Positions 8,274-16,309 are shown, counted from the first letter of the stretch. The stretch: DNA of 64,000 nt from Methylobacterium haplocladii (GCF_007992175.1 NZ_BJZT01000042.1:1-64000), one strand, 5' to 3'. A program made the numbers and translations. Notes: generated from the letters alone by a model not told the origin.

Positions 8274-9029
8274 ATGATCCGCCGCCCGTTCATCATGCTC
8301 GCCCTGACATTCGCACTCGCTGCCGGCGCCGTTGCGCAGGACATCCAGCCGATGGCCCCACCCGGCGCGTCGGCAGACCGATTCCCGAAGCCCGATCGGC
8401 CGGTGGCCGAGATCGTCTCGGCGCAATGGGCGCTGGAGAAGGAGCGCAACAAGGCCGACGAAGTCGGGCAGGTAGGGGCGCTGATGGACATCCGCGAAGG
8501 GCAGACCGTCGCCGATGTCGGCGCCGGCAACGGCTATTACGTGTTTCGGCTGGCCAAGCGCGTCGGCCCGACCGGGCGGGTGCTCGCCGAGGACATCACG
8601 CCGGATTACCTCGCCGACTTGGACAAGATGGTGCGGGCGAGCGGCCAGTCCAACATCACCGTCGTTCGCGGCGAGGCGCACGACCCACGCCTGCCGCCAG
8701 CCTCGCTCGATGCCGCTGTGCTGGTCCACATGTACCACGAGGTCGCCCAGCCCTACGGCCTGCTCCACAACCTCGCCGCCGCGATGAAGCCGGGCGGCCG
8801 GGTCGGCATCGTCGACGCGGACGACATCCCCTCGAAGCACGGCACGCCGCCGAAACTCCTGCGCTGCGAACTCGCGGCTGCCGGCTACAAAGAGGTCAGC
8901 CTGAAGACGCTGAAGGGCGGCGTCGGCTACCTCGCGATCTTCGAGGCGCCGTCCCCGGAAACGCGGCCCGACCCGGCGACGATCACGCCCTGCAAGGAAG
9001 AGGCGACGCGGGGGCGGAAGAAGCAATAG
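8274..9029 (+). CDS. exported class I SAM-dependent methyltransferase-like protein
   Basis: The 251-aa protein begins with a likely signal peptide (MIRRPFIMLALTFALAAGAV, cleavage near residue 22 before QD). A Rossmann methyltransferase domain follows, with the SAM motif VADVGAGNGYYV. Such exported methyltransferase-like proteins are frequent in Proteobacteria, but their substrates are unknown. I chose the ATG at 8274 because it gives the signal peptide; the reading from 8199 would overlap the trmD upstream region. It lies on the opposite strand between trmD and rimM, and its stop is only three bases from the end of rimM. Confidence 0.75.
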   Translation: MIRRPFIMLALTFALAAGAVAQDIQPMAPPGASADRFPKPDRPVAEIVSAQWALEKERNKADEVGQVGALMDIREGQTVADVGAGNGYYVFRLAKRVGPTGRVLAEDITPDYLADLDKMVRASGQSNITVVRGEAHDPRLPPASLDAAVLVHMYHEVAQPYGLLHNLAAAMKPGGRVGIVDADDIPSKHGTPPKLLRCELAAAGYKEVSLKTLKGGVGYLAIFEAPSPETRPDPATITPCKEEATRGRKKQ

Positions 9030-9032
9030 CCG

Positions 9033-9638
9033 TCAGTCCGGCTCGTCCGCAGGCTTCGGCCCCGGCGGCGCAAAAAGGTCCTCCGGCGGATCGATCACGA
9101 TGCGGCGGTTTTGGACGTCGAGGGTCGGAACGAAAGCCTTGGTGAAGGGCAGAAGCGCCGTGGCCCCGCCGAGCGCCGGGCGAATTTCCAGGAGATCGCC
9201 GCCGCCGTAATTCGGCACGCCGATGACGATGCCGATCACGGTCCCGGTGGCGTCGACTGCATCGAGGCCGACGAGGTCGGCGGCGAAGAACTCGTCCTCG
9301 TCCTCGGGTTTCCCGAGCTTGTCCCGCGAGCAGTAGAGCGCGACCCGCGTCAGCGCCTCGGCTCCGGTGCGATCGGTCACGCCCGCGACTCGGACGACGA
9401 GGAGGTCGGGAGAGGAGCCGGGGGCGGGCTTGGCGTCGGTGAGGACGAAGGTCCGCCCGTCGGCCGCGAGCAGTGGGCCGTAGCCGGCGATGGCGAGCGG
9501 ATCGCTCGTGTAGGATTTCAGCCGAATCTCGCCGCGCAGGCCTTGTGCGCGGCCGAACTCGCCCAGGGCGATGAGGTTTGCGGGGATCGCCCGTGCTTCG
9601 CTCGCGGCGCGCGATGGGGTGCCTGGGCGGCGGGCCAT
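9033..9638 (-). CDS. rimM: ribosome maturation factor
   Basis: RimM, 201 aa, binds ribosomal protein S19 and helps 16S rRNA processing and 30S assembly. The N-terminal beta-barrel begins at LIALGEFGRAQGLRGEIRLK, and the C-terminal PRC-barrel domain contains PNYGGGDLLEI and LPFTKAFVP. I placed the start at 9638 (MARRPGTPS); a longer frame reads into a repeat. Short low-complexity Pro-rich ends are typical of alphaproteobacterial homologues. rpsP lies upstream beyond a repeat. Confidence 0.92.
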   Translation of the reverse strand: MARRPGTPSRAASEARAIPANLIALGEFGRAQGLRGEIRLKSYTSDPLAIAGYGPLLAADGRTFVLTDAKPAPGSSPDLLVVRVAGVTDRTGAEALTRVALYCSRDKLGKPEDEDEFFAADLVGLDAVDATGTVIGIVIGVPNYGGGDLLEIRPALGGATALLPFTKAFVPTLDVQNRRIVIDPPEDLFAPPGPKPADEPD

Positions 9639-9660
9639 GGGGCTCGGTCTCGGTGGTGAG

Positions 9661-9835
9661 GGCTGGATCCCTCTCTCCTCTGCGGGAGAGGGTGGCCCGC
9701 GAAGCGGGTCGGGAGAGGGGAGCAACGGTCTCGGGAAGGGCGAAGATCGCTTCGAGGGCGCTTTATTGAGCCCCCGTCGCGCTAACCCTCTGCTCCGCAG
9801 GAACCCTCTCCCGCAGTGGGGAGAGGGGTCGGTGG
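9661..9835. repeat. compound palindromic intergenic repeat (rimM-rpsP)
   Basis: This stretch contains several copies of CCCTCTCC-type and GGAGAGGG-type arms (near 9670, 9685, 9711, 9805 and 9820). Its 29-base core at 9691-9719 differs by one base from 5949-5977. It separates rimM from rpsP within an otherwise same-direction gene set. No coding sequence is apparent. Confidence 0.8.
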
Positions 9836-9842
9836 CAACAGC

Positions 9843-10205
9843 TTACGCCGCGGCGTCTTCGGCCGGGGCGGCGAGCTTCTCGGCGCGCTTGGTGGCGCGC
9901 TCCTTGGCCTTCTCGCCGGGCTCCGCCTTCTGCGGGTTGTTGCGCACGGGGCGCTTGGCGAGGCCGGCGGCGTCCAGGAAGCGCAGGACGCGGTCGGTCG
10001 GCTGAGCGCCCTTGGCGAGCCAGGACGAAATCTTCTCGTTGTCGAGCACGATGCGGGCCGGATCGTCCTTGGCCTTCATCGGGTCGTAGGCGCCGACCTT
10101 CTCGATGAAGCGGCCGTCGCGGGGGGCGCGGGCGTCGGCGACGACGATGCGGTAATAGGGGCGCTTCTTGGCGCCGCCGCGGGTGAGACGAATCTTGAGG
10201 GACAT
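9843..10205 (-). CDS. rpsP: 30S ribosomal protein S16
   Basis: S16 has 120 aa, with the conserved N-terminus MSLKIRLTRGGAKKRPYYRI and the middle motif GAYDPM. It is a structural component of the small ribosomal subunit. The C-terminal Lys/Ala/Glu-rich tail (about residues 88-120) is longer than in E. coli S16 (about 82 aa) but usual in Rhizobiales. The start codon overlaps the stop of the upstream chorismate mutase gene by one base (TGATG), so expression is probably coupled. GGAAAG upstream serves as the ribosome-binding site. Confidence 0.96.
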   Translation of the reverse strand: MSLKIRLTRGGAKKRPYYRIVVADARAPRDGRFIEKVGAYDPMKAKDDPARIVLDNEKISSWLAKGAQPTDRVLRFLDAAGLAKRPVRNNPQKAEPGEKAKERATKRAEKLAAPAEDAAA

Positions 10206-10540
10206 CAGTCTTTCCTTTCGGTGTCGTTGTTCAGATCGGCATTCTGCGCGATCGTGTGGTGGTGCCGGATCACTTCCTTGACCACGAAGGCCAGGAATTT
10301 CTCGGCGAAGTCGGGGTCGAGCTTGGCGTCGACCGCGAGTTTTCTTAAGCGGGTGACCTGACGCGCCTCCCGGTCGGGATCGGACGCCGGCATGCCCTTG
10401 CGCGCCTTGAGTTCGCCGACCCGCTGCGTGCAGCGGAAGCGCTCGGCGAGCAGGTGGATCAGCGCCGCATCGAAATTGTCGATGCTGTCGCGCAGGCGCA
10501 CGAGTTCGGGGTCGACCCCTTGTGCGGACAGGATGCTCAC
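10205..10540 (-). CDS. chorismate mutase (AroQ fold)
   Basis: The 111-aa all-helical protein belongs to the AroQ class, which converts chorismate to prephenate for Phe and Tyr synthesis. The pattern RLRDSIDNFDAALIHLLAER followed by RVGELKARKG shows the expected catalytic Arg and Lys residues of the first helices. It is monofunctional, with no dehydratase domain. It is embedded between ffh (4-base overlap, ATGA) and rpsP (1-base overlap), so it is co-expressed with the translation and secretion machinery. This placement is seen in other Rhizobiales. Confidence 0.9.
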   Translation of the reverse strand: MSILSAQGVDPELVRLRDSIDNFDAALIHLLAERFRCTQRVGELKARKGMPASDPDREARQVTRLRKLAVDAKLDPDFAEKFLAFVVKEVIRHHHTIAQNADLNNDTERKD

Positions 10541-12102
10541 TTCTTCTTGCCCGGCATGAAGCCGCCGAGGCCCGGAAGCTTCGGCCCACCGAGGCCCGGC
10601 AGACCCGGCATCTTGGGCATTCCGCCGCCCATGCCCGAAGGCATCGGCGGGAGTTTTCCGCCAAACTGCTTCTGCATCTGCTCGATCTGCTCCGGCGTCG
10701 GCTCGGGCATGCCGGGAGGCATCTTCATGCCGCCGGGCAGACCACCCATGCCGCCTCCGCCGAGGCCGAACATCGAGCCGAGTGCCTGGCCGATGCCGCG
10801 TTTTCCCGAGCCCATCGCCTTCATCATGTCGGCCATGGTCCGGTGCATCTTCAGGAGCTTGTTCAGCTCCTCGACCTTCGTCCCCGAGCCCGCCGCGATG
10901 CGCTTCTTGCGGGAGTTCTTGAGGATGTCGGGGTTCTTGCGCTCCTGTGCGGTCATCGAGGAGATGATCGCGCGCTGGCGCTTGAACATGTTCTCGTCGA
11001 GGTTGGCACCCTCGACCTGCTTCTTCATGGCGCCCATGCCGGGCAGCATGCCCATCAGGCCGCCGATGCCGCCCATCTTCTCCATCTGTCCGAGCTGCAT
11101 CGACAGGTCGTCGAGGTCGAACTTGCCCTTGCGCATCTTCTCCGCGGTGCGGAGCGCCTGCTCGTGGTCGATGGTCTCGGCCGCCTTCTCGACGAGGGAG
11201 ACGATGTCGCCCATGCCGAGGATGCGGTTGGCGACGCGGGCCGGGTGAAACTCTTCGAGGGCGTCGACCTTCTCGCCGGTGCCGACGAGCTTGATCGGCT
11301 TGCCGGTGACGGCGCGCATGGAGAGCGCCGCGCCGCCGCGGCTGTCGCCGTCCATGCGGGTCAGCACGATGCCGGTGACGCCGATGCGCTGGTCGAAGGC
11401 CCGCGCCGTGTTCACCGCGTCCTGGCCGGTGAGCGCGTCGGCGACGAGGAGCACCTCGTGCGGGTTCGTCACCGCCTTGACCTCGGCAGCCTCGGCCATC
11501 AGCGCGTCGTCGACCGTGGTGCGGCCGGCGGTGTCGAGCATCACCACGTCGAAGCCGCCGAGGCGGGCGGCCTCCATGGCGCGCCGCGCGATCTGCACCG
11601 CTGACTGGCCGGCGACGATGGGCAGGCTCTCGACCTCGACCTGCTTGGCCAGAACCGCAAGCTGCTCCATCGCCGCCGGGCGGCGGGTGTCGAGCGAGGC
11701 GAGCAGCACCCGGCGCTTGTCGCGACCGGAGAGCCGGCGGGCGATCTTGGCCGTCGTGGTGGTCTTGCCCGAGCCCTGCAGGCCGACCATCAGGATGGCG
11801 ACGGGGGCGGGCGCGTTCAGGTCGATGATGCCGGCCTCGGTGCCGAGCATGGCCACGAGTTCGTCATTGACGATCTTCACGACCATCTGGCCGGGCGTCA
11901 CCGATTTCACGACGACGGCGCCGACGGCCTTTTCGCGCACCGCCTCGGTGAAGCTGCGCACCACCTCGAGGGAAACGTCGGCTTCCAGCAGCGCGCGGCG
12001 CACCTCGCGCATGGCGGCGGTGACGTCGGCCTCCGTCAGTGCACCGCGGCGGGTGAGCCCGGAGAGAATGCCGGAGAGGCGGTCGGAGAGACCTTCGAAC
12101 AT
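10537..12102 (-). CDS. ffh: signal recognition particle protein (SRP54)
   Basis: The 521-aa SRP GTPase binds signal sequences of nascent membrane proteins and, with 4.5S RNA and FtsY, targets them to the membrane. The N domain begins MFEGLSDRLSGILSGL. The G domain carries GLQGSGKTTTTAKIARRL (P-loop), DTAGRTTVDD and TRMDGDSRGGAALS. The Met-rich M domain follows, ending in a long Gly/Met/Pro tail. The start at 12102 is the normal Ffh N-terminus; a longer in-frame reading overlaps the neighbouring small gene. The stop overlaps the chorismate mutase start. Confidence 0.97.
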   Translation of the reverse strand: MFEGLSDRLSGILSGLTRRGALTEADVTAAMREVRRALLEADVSLEVVRSFTEAVREKAVGAVVVKSVTPGQMVVKIVNDELVAMLGTEAGIIDLNAPAPVAILMVGLQGSGKTTTTAKIARRLSGRDKRRVLLASLDTRRPAAMEQLAVLAKQVEVESLPIVAGQSAVQIARRAMEAARLGGFDVVMLDTAGRTTVDDALMAEAAEVKAVTNPHEVLLVADALTGQDAVNTARAFDQRIGVTGIVLTRMDGDSRGGAALSMRAVTGKPIKLVGTGEKVDALEEFHPARVANRILGMGDIVSLVEKAAETIDHEQALRTAEKMRKGKFDLDDLSMQLGQMEKMGGIGGLMGMLPGMGAMKKQVEGANLDENMFKRQRAIISSMTAQERKNPDILKNSRKKRIAAGSGTKVEELNKLLKMHRTMADMMKAMGSGKRGIGQALGSMFGLGGGGMGGLPGGMKMPPGMPEPTPEQIEQMQKQFGGKLPPMPSGMGGGMPKMPGLPGLGGPKLPGLGGFMPGKKK

Positions 12103-12116
12103 GCTGATCTCAGGCC

Positions 12117-12338
12117 CTACTGATAGACGCCGGCATTGGCCGCGCGGCGCGCCTGCAGCGCGTCCTCGAAGCCGGCCACGGCGCGGGCGAACTTGTCCCT
12201 GCAGTCGGGATTGCAGAAGCCGACCACGGCGCCGTTGTAGAGTGTCAGGGAGTCGGCCGCGATCGGCTTGCCCGACCAGGGGCAATGCTCGTTGACCGCA
12301 TCCTCGATGCGCAGGATCGTGTCGGTCGCAGGCGCCAT
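12117..12338 (-). CDS. small Cys-rich (TRASH-like) protein
   Basis: The 73-aa protein contains CPWSGKPI and, 22 residues on, GFCNPDCRDKFARA. This spacing of Cys residues resembles the TRASH/YHS-type metal-binding module. Proteins like this are often annotated as hypothetical or metal-binding, and no function is known. The start at 12338 (MAPATDTILRI) is chosen because the longer reading adds only low-complexity sequence. It lies 14 bases upstream of ffh on the same strand, so it may share a transcript with ffh, aroQ-type mutase and rpsP. Confidence 0.7.
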   Translation of the reverse strand: MAPATDTILRIEDAVNEHCPWSGKPIAADSLTLYNGAVVGFCNPDCRDKFARAVAGFEDALQARRAANAGVYQ

Positions 12339-12769
12339 GTGCCGCCGCTGCCTCGCCTGTTGAGACGCTTTGCCGCCAACGCGAAGCACGCCCGAGGGCG
12401 CAGACGCGCTGTCGGGCGTTGACCTCCGGCCTCTGGGGCCGGGCGGCTTCGAATGGTGACGACGTGTCGTCGGATTGGGCAGCCGCGTTAGGCCTGCGGT
12501 GTCGTCAAGTCAAGTTTTCGGTTCGGAGCGATCGGGGCTCCGGGTCCGGTGGCGATCCACCAGGGTTCGCAACGACCGCGCCGTCCTTACGGTTTCGCCT
12601 GCCGTGCCCCGGGGTGACGATTTGGTCCATCAACCGTAAAATCTATAACTGCAGGTACAGGTTGTAATCTTGGGCCCGATCCTCCGATGGGACGGGACGA
12701 CCGCGCTTAACCTTTACCGTTCCTTAAGCATGTTTGGCTGACATGGCCTGGAAATCGAGGATCCAGTCG
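12339..12769. other. intergenic region, divergent promoters, no gene seen
   Basis: About 430 bases separate the small Cys-rich gene (minus strand) from the coiled-coil gene (plus strand). I see no coding sequence. The right part (about 12630-12735) is AT-richer than its surroundings and ends in TTAACC and CTTAAGC motifs before the plus-strand start, so promoters probably lie here. No operator is recognisable. Confidence 0.5.
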
Positions 12770-13228
12770 ATGTCGGAACCTGCTCGTAACACCATTCTGC
12801 ACGACACCGGCCTCCGGCCGTCGAGCACCTCGGGACCCCTGCGCGACTGGCTCGCCGCGATGCGGGCGACCGCTCCCGAAAGCCGCCAGCCGGAGGCCGA
12901 GGCCCCGCAGGCGACCGCCGCTCCCGCCGCCGATGCCAAGACCGTCGGCTGGGCGCCGCGGCTCGTCGTCCCGGACGAGACGCCCCAGGCGCAGGACGAC
13001 GAAGTCGCCGAGCTCATCGCCGAGAACATGATGCTGAAGGCCAAGCTTCGTCTCGAGGCTGATCGCCGCGACGAGCTTCAGCTGCTGCTCGCCCAGGAAG
13101 TCCGCGAGCTGCGCAGTCATATCGGCGAAGAGATCGCCAAAATGGAAGATCTGCGAGGCGAGCGCGACCTCTGGAAGGCGCGCTGCGAGGCGTTGATGCA
13201 GCCGCTCTTCAGTGGTCAGGCCCGCTGA
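12770..13228 (+). CDS. coiled-coil protein of unknown function
   Basis: The 152-aa soluble protein is not a family I recognise. Residues 1-75 are Pro/Ala/Ser-rich and probably disordered. Residues 80-145 are strongly heptad-like and charged (ENMMLKAKLRLEADRRDELQ, then EEIAKMEDLRGERD) and should form a coiled coil. I chose the ATG at 12770 (MSEPARNTIL) because GAGG lies nine bases upstream; upstream in-frame starts at 12743 (ATG) and 12734 (TTG) are possible. A strong hairpin terminator follows at 13252-13279. Confidence 0.75.
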   Translation: MSEPARNTILHDTGLRPSSTSGPLRDWLAAMRATAPESRQPEAEAPQATAAPAADAKTVGWAPRLVVPDETPQAQDDEVAELIAENMMLKAKLRLEADRRDELQLLLAQEVRELRSHIGEEIAKMEDLRGERDLWKARCEALMQPLFSGQAR

Positions 13229-13251
13229 TTTCAAACCATCCCGAAACGACG

Positions 13252-13279
13252 AAGGGCCGCCCCGATGAGGGCGGCCCTT
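13252..13279. terminator. intrinsic terminator hairpin, possibly bidirectional
   Basis: A perfect 11-bp stem, AAGGGCCGCCC with GGGCGGCCCTT, encloses a 6-base loop. A and T bases at the stem ends serve as short A/T runs in both directions. It lies between the plus-strand coiled-coil gene and the minus-strand micro-ORF, so it may end both transcripts. Confidence 0.85.
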
Positions 13280-13328
13280 CCATTGCCGAACCGCGGTCCG
13301 ACGAAACCTGATGCGCGTCCCGCGAGGG

Positions 13329-13400
13329 CTAGATGCTCTCGCCGGAGGTAACGGTCCAGGTCCTGGTCGCCGATGACAGCGGCTGATGACAATGAGACAC
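13329..13400 (-). CDS. 23-codon micro-ORF with ideal ribosome-binding site
   Basis: Read leftward from a GTG at 13398-13400, the frame encodes MSHCHQPLSSATRTWTVTSG plus ESI and stops with TAG. AGGAGG lies exactly seven bases upstream within a 14-base match to the anti-Shine-Dalgarno sequence (13402-13415), the strongest initiation signal I noticed in the window. No family is recognised. It could be a leader peptide, a secreted or modified peptide precursor, or a small regulatory protein. It is transcribed away from the Rieske gene and toward the terminator at 13252-13279. Coding status is inferred from the initiation signal alone. Confidence 0.5.
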   Translation of the reverse strand: MSHCHQPLSSATRTWTVTSGESI

Positions 13401-13401
13401 T

Positions 13402-13415
13402 GGATCACCTCCTTT
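13402..13415 (-). promoter_or_regulatory. extended Shine-Dalgarno, full match to 16S rRNA tail
   Basis: The minus-strand sequence AAAGGAGGTGATCC is the exact complement of the conserved 3' end of 16S rRNA (GGATCACCTCCTTT). It ends one base before the GTG of the micro-ORF. The plus strand therefore looks like a 16S 3' end, but the bases before it do not match the 16S rRNA, so I read it as a ribosome-binding site rather than a rRNA fragment. Confidence 0.65.
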
Positions 13416-13597
13416 CGTTCGTTGCTGGGACCACGAAGGTAGGGACTCCGGCACGGCTTCGTAAAGCCCTCCGGCTGCGTTCTCTCGCCGCGCCGCACAA
13501 AACGCCTCGGAAGCGTCTGCTGGCAACGCATCCGGCGGCGGCGTATGACGGCCCGAGCGCACCCGACGGGGTGCCGCCGAGATGACGACGAGGCTCC

Positions 13598-14692
13598 ATG
13601 CTCGCCGCGACGACGCGCGCCGCAGACGAATCCGTGACCGACGCCGCCCTCGACCCGAAGGCGATGCGCGAGCCCCTGCCGAACGCCTGGTACTGTGTCG
13701 GACAGGCACCGACGCTGAAGGCCGGCGGCATGCGGCCGGTGGAGCTCAACAGCGAGCAGATCGTCGTCGGCCGCGACGGGGCCGGCGCGCTCTTCGCCAT
13801 GCGCGACCGCTGCCCCCATCGTGGCATGGCCCTCTCAAAGGGCCGCTTCGACGGCGACACCGTGATGTGCCCCTTCCACGGCTGGCGCTTCGGCACGGAC
13901 GGGCGCTGCCGCGACGTGCCGACGCTCTCCGAGAAGGATGCGTCGGATTTCTCGCGGATCGCCGTCCAGCGCTTCCCGATCGTCGAGAGTGCCGGCTTCC
14001 TCTGGGTCAATCCGCATCTCGGGCCGGCTGGCGCGACCGACCTGCCCGCCGTGCCCGAACTCGGCTTCGAGGCCGCCGGGAGCCTCGTGGTGGAGCTGGA
14101 GGTCGAGGCGAGCTTCGACCTGACGACGCTGAGTCTCGTCGATCCGGGCCACGTCGCCTTCGTTCACGATTCCTGGTGGTTCCGGCCCTCGAAGGAGCTG
14201 CGGGAAAAGGTGAAGACCTTCCAGCCGGTGCCGCACGGCTTCGTCATGTCGAGCCATGCCACCACGACGAGCTCGCCGATCTACAAGCTGCTCGGCGGTG
14301 CGCCGGAGGTCGAGATCGAGTTCCGCCTGCCCGGCATTCGCTTGGAGCGGATCGTGGCGGGCGAGAAGCGGATGGCGAATTACACCTTCGCTACCCCGCT
14401 CACGAACAACCGCACCATGCTCACCAATGCGCTCTACTGGAGCATGCCGCTACTCAACCTGTTGAAGCCCCTGGCGCGGCCGCTGATGCGGCAGTTCCTG
14501 ACCCAGGACCAGCAAGTGCTCCAGCACGCCCAGGCCGGCCTCGACCGCAAGCCGACCATGGTGCTGCTCGGCCAGGGCGATCTGCCGTCGCAATGGTATT
14601 TTCGCCTGAAGCGCGAGGCGTTGGAGGCGGCCCGCGCCGGTCGCAGCTTCGAAAATCCGCTTAGCCGTCAGGAGCTGCGCTGGCGTTCGTGA
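13598..14692 (+). CDS. Rieske non-heme iron oxygenase, alpha-subunit type
   Basis: The 364-aa protein has an N-terminal Rieske [2Fe-2S] domain with ligands Cys72 and His74 (CPHRG) and Cys91 and His94 (CPFHGW). The catalytic domain follows with VDPGHVAFVH, in which His185 and His190 match the mononuclear iron site. This is the architecture of vanillate O-demethylase and pheophorbide-type oxygenases. Substrate is not predictable. No reductase or ferredoxin gene is adjacent, so electrons must come from elsewhere. The next gene starts about 100 bases downstream. Confidence 0.85.
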   Translation: MLAATTRAADESVTDAALDPKAMREPLPNAWYCVGQAPTLKAGGMRPVELNSEQIVVGRDGAGALFAMRDRCPHRGMALSKGRFDGDTVMCPFHGWRFGTDGRCRDVPTLSEKDASDFSRIAVQRFPIVESAGFLWVNPHLGPAGATDLPAVPELGFEAAGSLVVELEVEASFDLTTLSLVDPGHVAFVHDSWWFRPSKELREKVKTFQPVPHGFVMSSHATTTSSPIYKLLGGAPEVEIEFRLPGIRLERIVAGEKRMANYTFATPLTNNRTMLTNALYWSMPLLNLLKPLARPLMRQFLTQDQQVLQHAQAGLDRKPTMVLLGQGDLPSQWYFRLKREALEAARAGRSFENPLSRQELRWRS

Positions 14693-14795
14693 GCGGCGTC
14701 GAGGCCGCGTGAACCCATTGCTGCGCCGAAACTTTCGAGGGCCTGCCGCCGTATTCCGCAGAGCATGTGCGCAAGACGGTGGAGAGGAGTCTCGC

Positions 14796-15002
14796 TTGGC
14801 GTCGCCGCATTACGTCATCCGTCGTAGCCGGTCGGGCCGGTTCAATTTCACCTTGCTGGCCGAGCATGGGCGCATCAACGGCGTGGTCGTGGTGCCGACG
14901 GAGAACCGATCGAAGGAAGAAGTCGCGCAGCACGCCCGCGAAAAGATCCGTGCGCTGGCCGAAGACCTCAACGCCGTCGCCAGCCGCGCCGCGCTGCCCT
15001 GA
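14796..15002 (+). CDS. small conserved-looking hypothetical protein
   Basis: The protein would have 68 aa from a TTG start at 14796, preceded by GGAGAGGAG with six-base spacing. An upstream in-frame GTG at 14709 lacks a good site. It reads as a short beta-hairpin segment (RRSRSGRFNFTLLAEHGRIN, then VVVVPTE) followed by an amphipathic helix (EEVAQHAREKIRALAEDLN). No family is recognised. It follows the Rieske gene on the same strand and precedes an MBL hydrolase gene by 56 bases. Confidence 0.6.
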   Translation: MASPHYVIRRSRSGRFNFTLLAEHGRINGVVVVPTENRSKEEVAQHAREKIRALAEDLNAVASRAALP

Positions 15003-15058
15003 TGCGGCGTCTGGGCCGGGGCGCTTGAACGGTTGCGCTTGGCCGCCATGTTGGACGC

Positions 15059-16120
15059 ATGACACGGCGACGCCTGATCACGGCCGCGAGCGCGGCCACG
15101 GTGATGACCCTCGGCGGCGTCGGCTACGCCGCGCACCGGCGCAGCGCGAACCCCTATTATCGCGGTCCGGTGAGCGACCATTTCGACGGCGTGCGATTCC
15201 ACGCGCCCGAGCAGCCTCCGGACAAGGATTTTTCGGATCTCGCCCGCTGGCGCATGACCGCCAAGACCGAGGCTTGGCCGGCGAGCGCGCCGAGCCCGTT
15301 CCCGGCCGACATTCCGCCCGAGCGCGTCGACGGCTTGCGCGTCGTCCTGATTGGCCATGCGAGCTACCTGTTCCAGGTCGCCGGCCGCAACATCCTGGTC
15401 GACCCCGTCTTTGCCAAACGCGCCAGCCCCGTGCGCTTCGCCGGCCCGAAACGCGTAAATCCACCGGGCATCGGCTACGAAAAGCTGCCGCCGATCGACG
15501 CGGTGCTGATCACCCACAACCACTACGACCATCTCGACGGGCCGACGATGGCGAGGCTCTGGCAGGACCACCAGCCGCTGATCGTCGCCCCCCTCGGCAA
15601 CGACGCGATCCTGCGCGGCTACGACGAGACCATGCATGTCGAGATCCGCGACTGGGGCGAGTCGGTCGACCTCGGCGGCGGCACGACGGTGCATCTCACC
15701 CCTGCCAACCACTGGTCGGCCCGCGGGCTCAACGACCGGCGCATGGCCCTGTGGTGCGCCTTCGTGCTGACGACGCCGCGCGGGGTCCATTACCATGTCG
15801 GCGATACCGGCCTCGGCCAGGGCACGATCTTTCGCGACATCCGCGCCCGCTTCGGCCCGCCCCGCCTCGCGACGCTGCCGATCGGTGCCTACGAGCCCCG
15901 CTGGTTCATGCAGCCGCAACACATGAACCCGGCCGACGCCGTCGAGGCGTTCAAGCTGCTCGGCGCCGAGCAGGCGCTCGGCCACCACTGGGGCACGTTC
16001 AAGCTCACCGACGAGGGTATCGAACGGCCGCCCGAGGCGCTCGCGGCGGCCCTCGGTGCGGCCGGGCTCCGGCAGGAGGTGTTCCTGCCGTTGCGGCCCG
16101 GGCAGGTTTGGGCGGGGTGA
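15059..16120 (+). CDS. MBL-fold metallohydrolase (NAPE-PLD/UlaG-like)
   Basis: The 353-aa protein starts with a twin-arginine-like signal (MTRRRLITAASAATVMTLGG), suggesting export. The beta-lactamase fold is shown by the zinc motif THNHYDHLD (His153, His155, Asp157, His158), later ANHWSARG, GDTGLG, and HHWGTF near the C-terminus. This arrangement matches the N-acyl-phosphatidylethanolamine phospholipase D-like branch. Substrate is unknown. The gene ends before a large inverted repeat shared with the convergent hslU end. Confidence 0.85.
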   Translation: MTRRRLITAASAATVMTLGGVGYAAHRRSANPYYRGPVSDHFDGVRFHAPEQPPDKDFSDLARWRMTAKTEAWPASAPSPFPADIPPERVDGLRVVLIGHASYLFQVAGRNILVDPVFAKRASPVRFAGPKRVNPPGIGYEKLPPIDAVLITHNHYDHLDGPTMARLWQDHQPLIVAPLGNDAILRGYDETMHVEIRDWGESVDLGGGTTVHLTPANHWSARGLNDRRMALWCAFVLTTPRGVHYHVGDTGLGQGTIFRDIRARFGPPRLATLPIGAYEPRWFMQPQHMNPADAVEAFKLLGAEQALGHHWGTFKLTDEGIERPPEALAAALGAAGLRQEVFLPLRPGQVWAG

Positions 16121-16186
16121 GGACCGTACAAGGCCGATACGAAATTAGACGGAGCCTCGCGTCAAACACGTCACTGTTGTCAGCCG

Positions 16187-16274
16187 GTCATTGCGAGCGA
16201 AGCGAAGCAATCCAGGGCCAATACAATGCGGTTTATGAGTTTGCCCTGGATTGCTTCGCTTCGCTCGCAATGAC
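16187..16274. repeat. 32-bp perfect inverted repeat (REP-like)
   Basis: The left arm (16187-16218) begins GTCATTGCGAGCGAAGCGAA and the right arm (16243-16274) is its exact reverse complement, with a 24-base spacer. Related copies occur at 43574-43670 and, degraded, at 51905-51934. It lies between convergent genes (MBL hydrolase and hslU) and would form a strong RNA hairpin in either direction. Confidence 0.95.
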
Positions 16275-16309
16275 GGAGAATGCATTTATCATGGCGGATC
16301 GGTTCAAAC

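Noticed and set aside
13329..13400. Micro-ORF as a pqqA-type precursor
   Set aside because: VTSGES slightly recalls the PqqA VTSYES segment, but the Glu and Tyr that are cross-linked in PQQ formation are both absent, and no pqq gene is near.
13402..13415. Plus-strand GGATCACCTCCTTT read as a 16S rRNA 3' end fragment
   Set aside because: Only these bases match; the adjoining sequence does not match the 16S helix 45 region, so a ribosome-binding site on the other strand explains it better.
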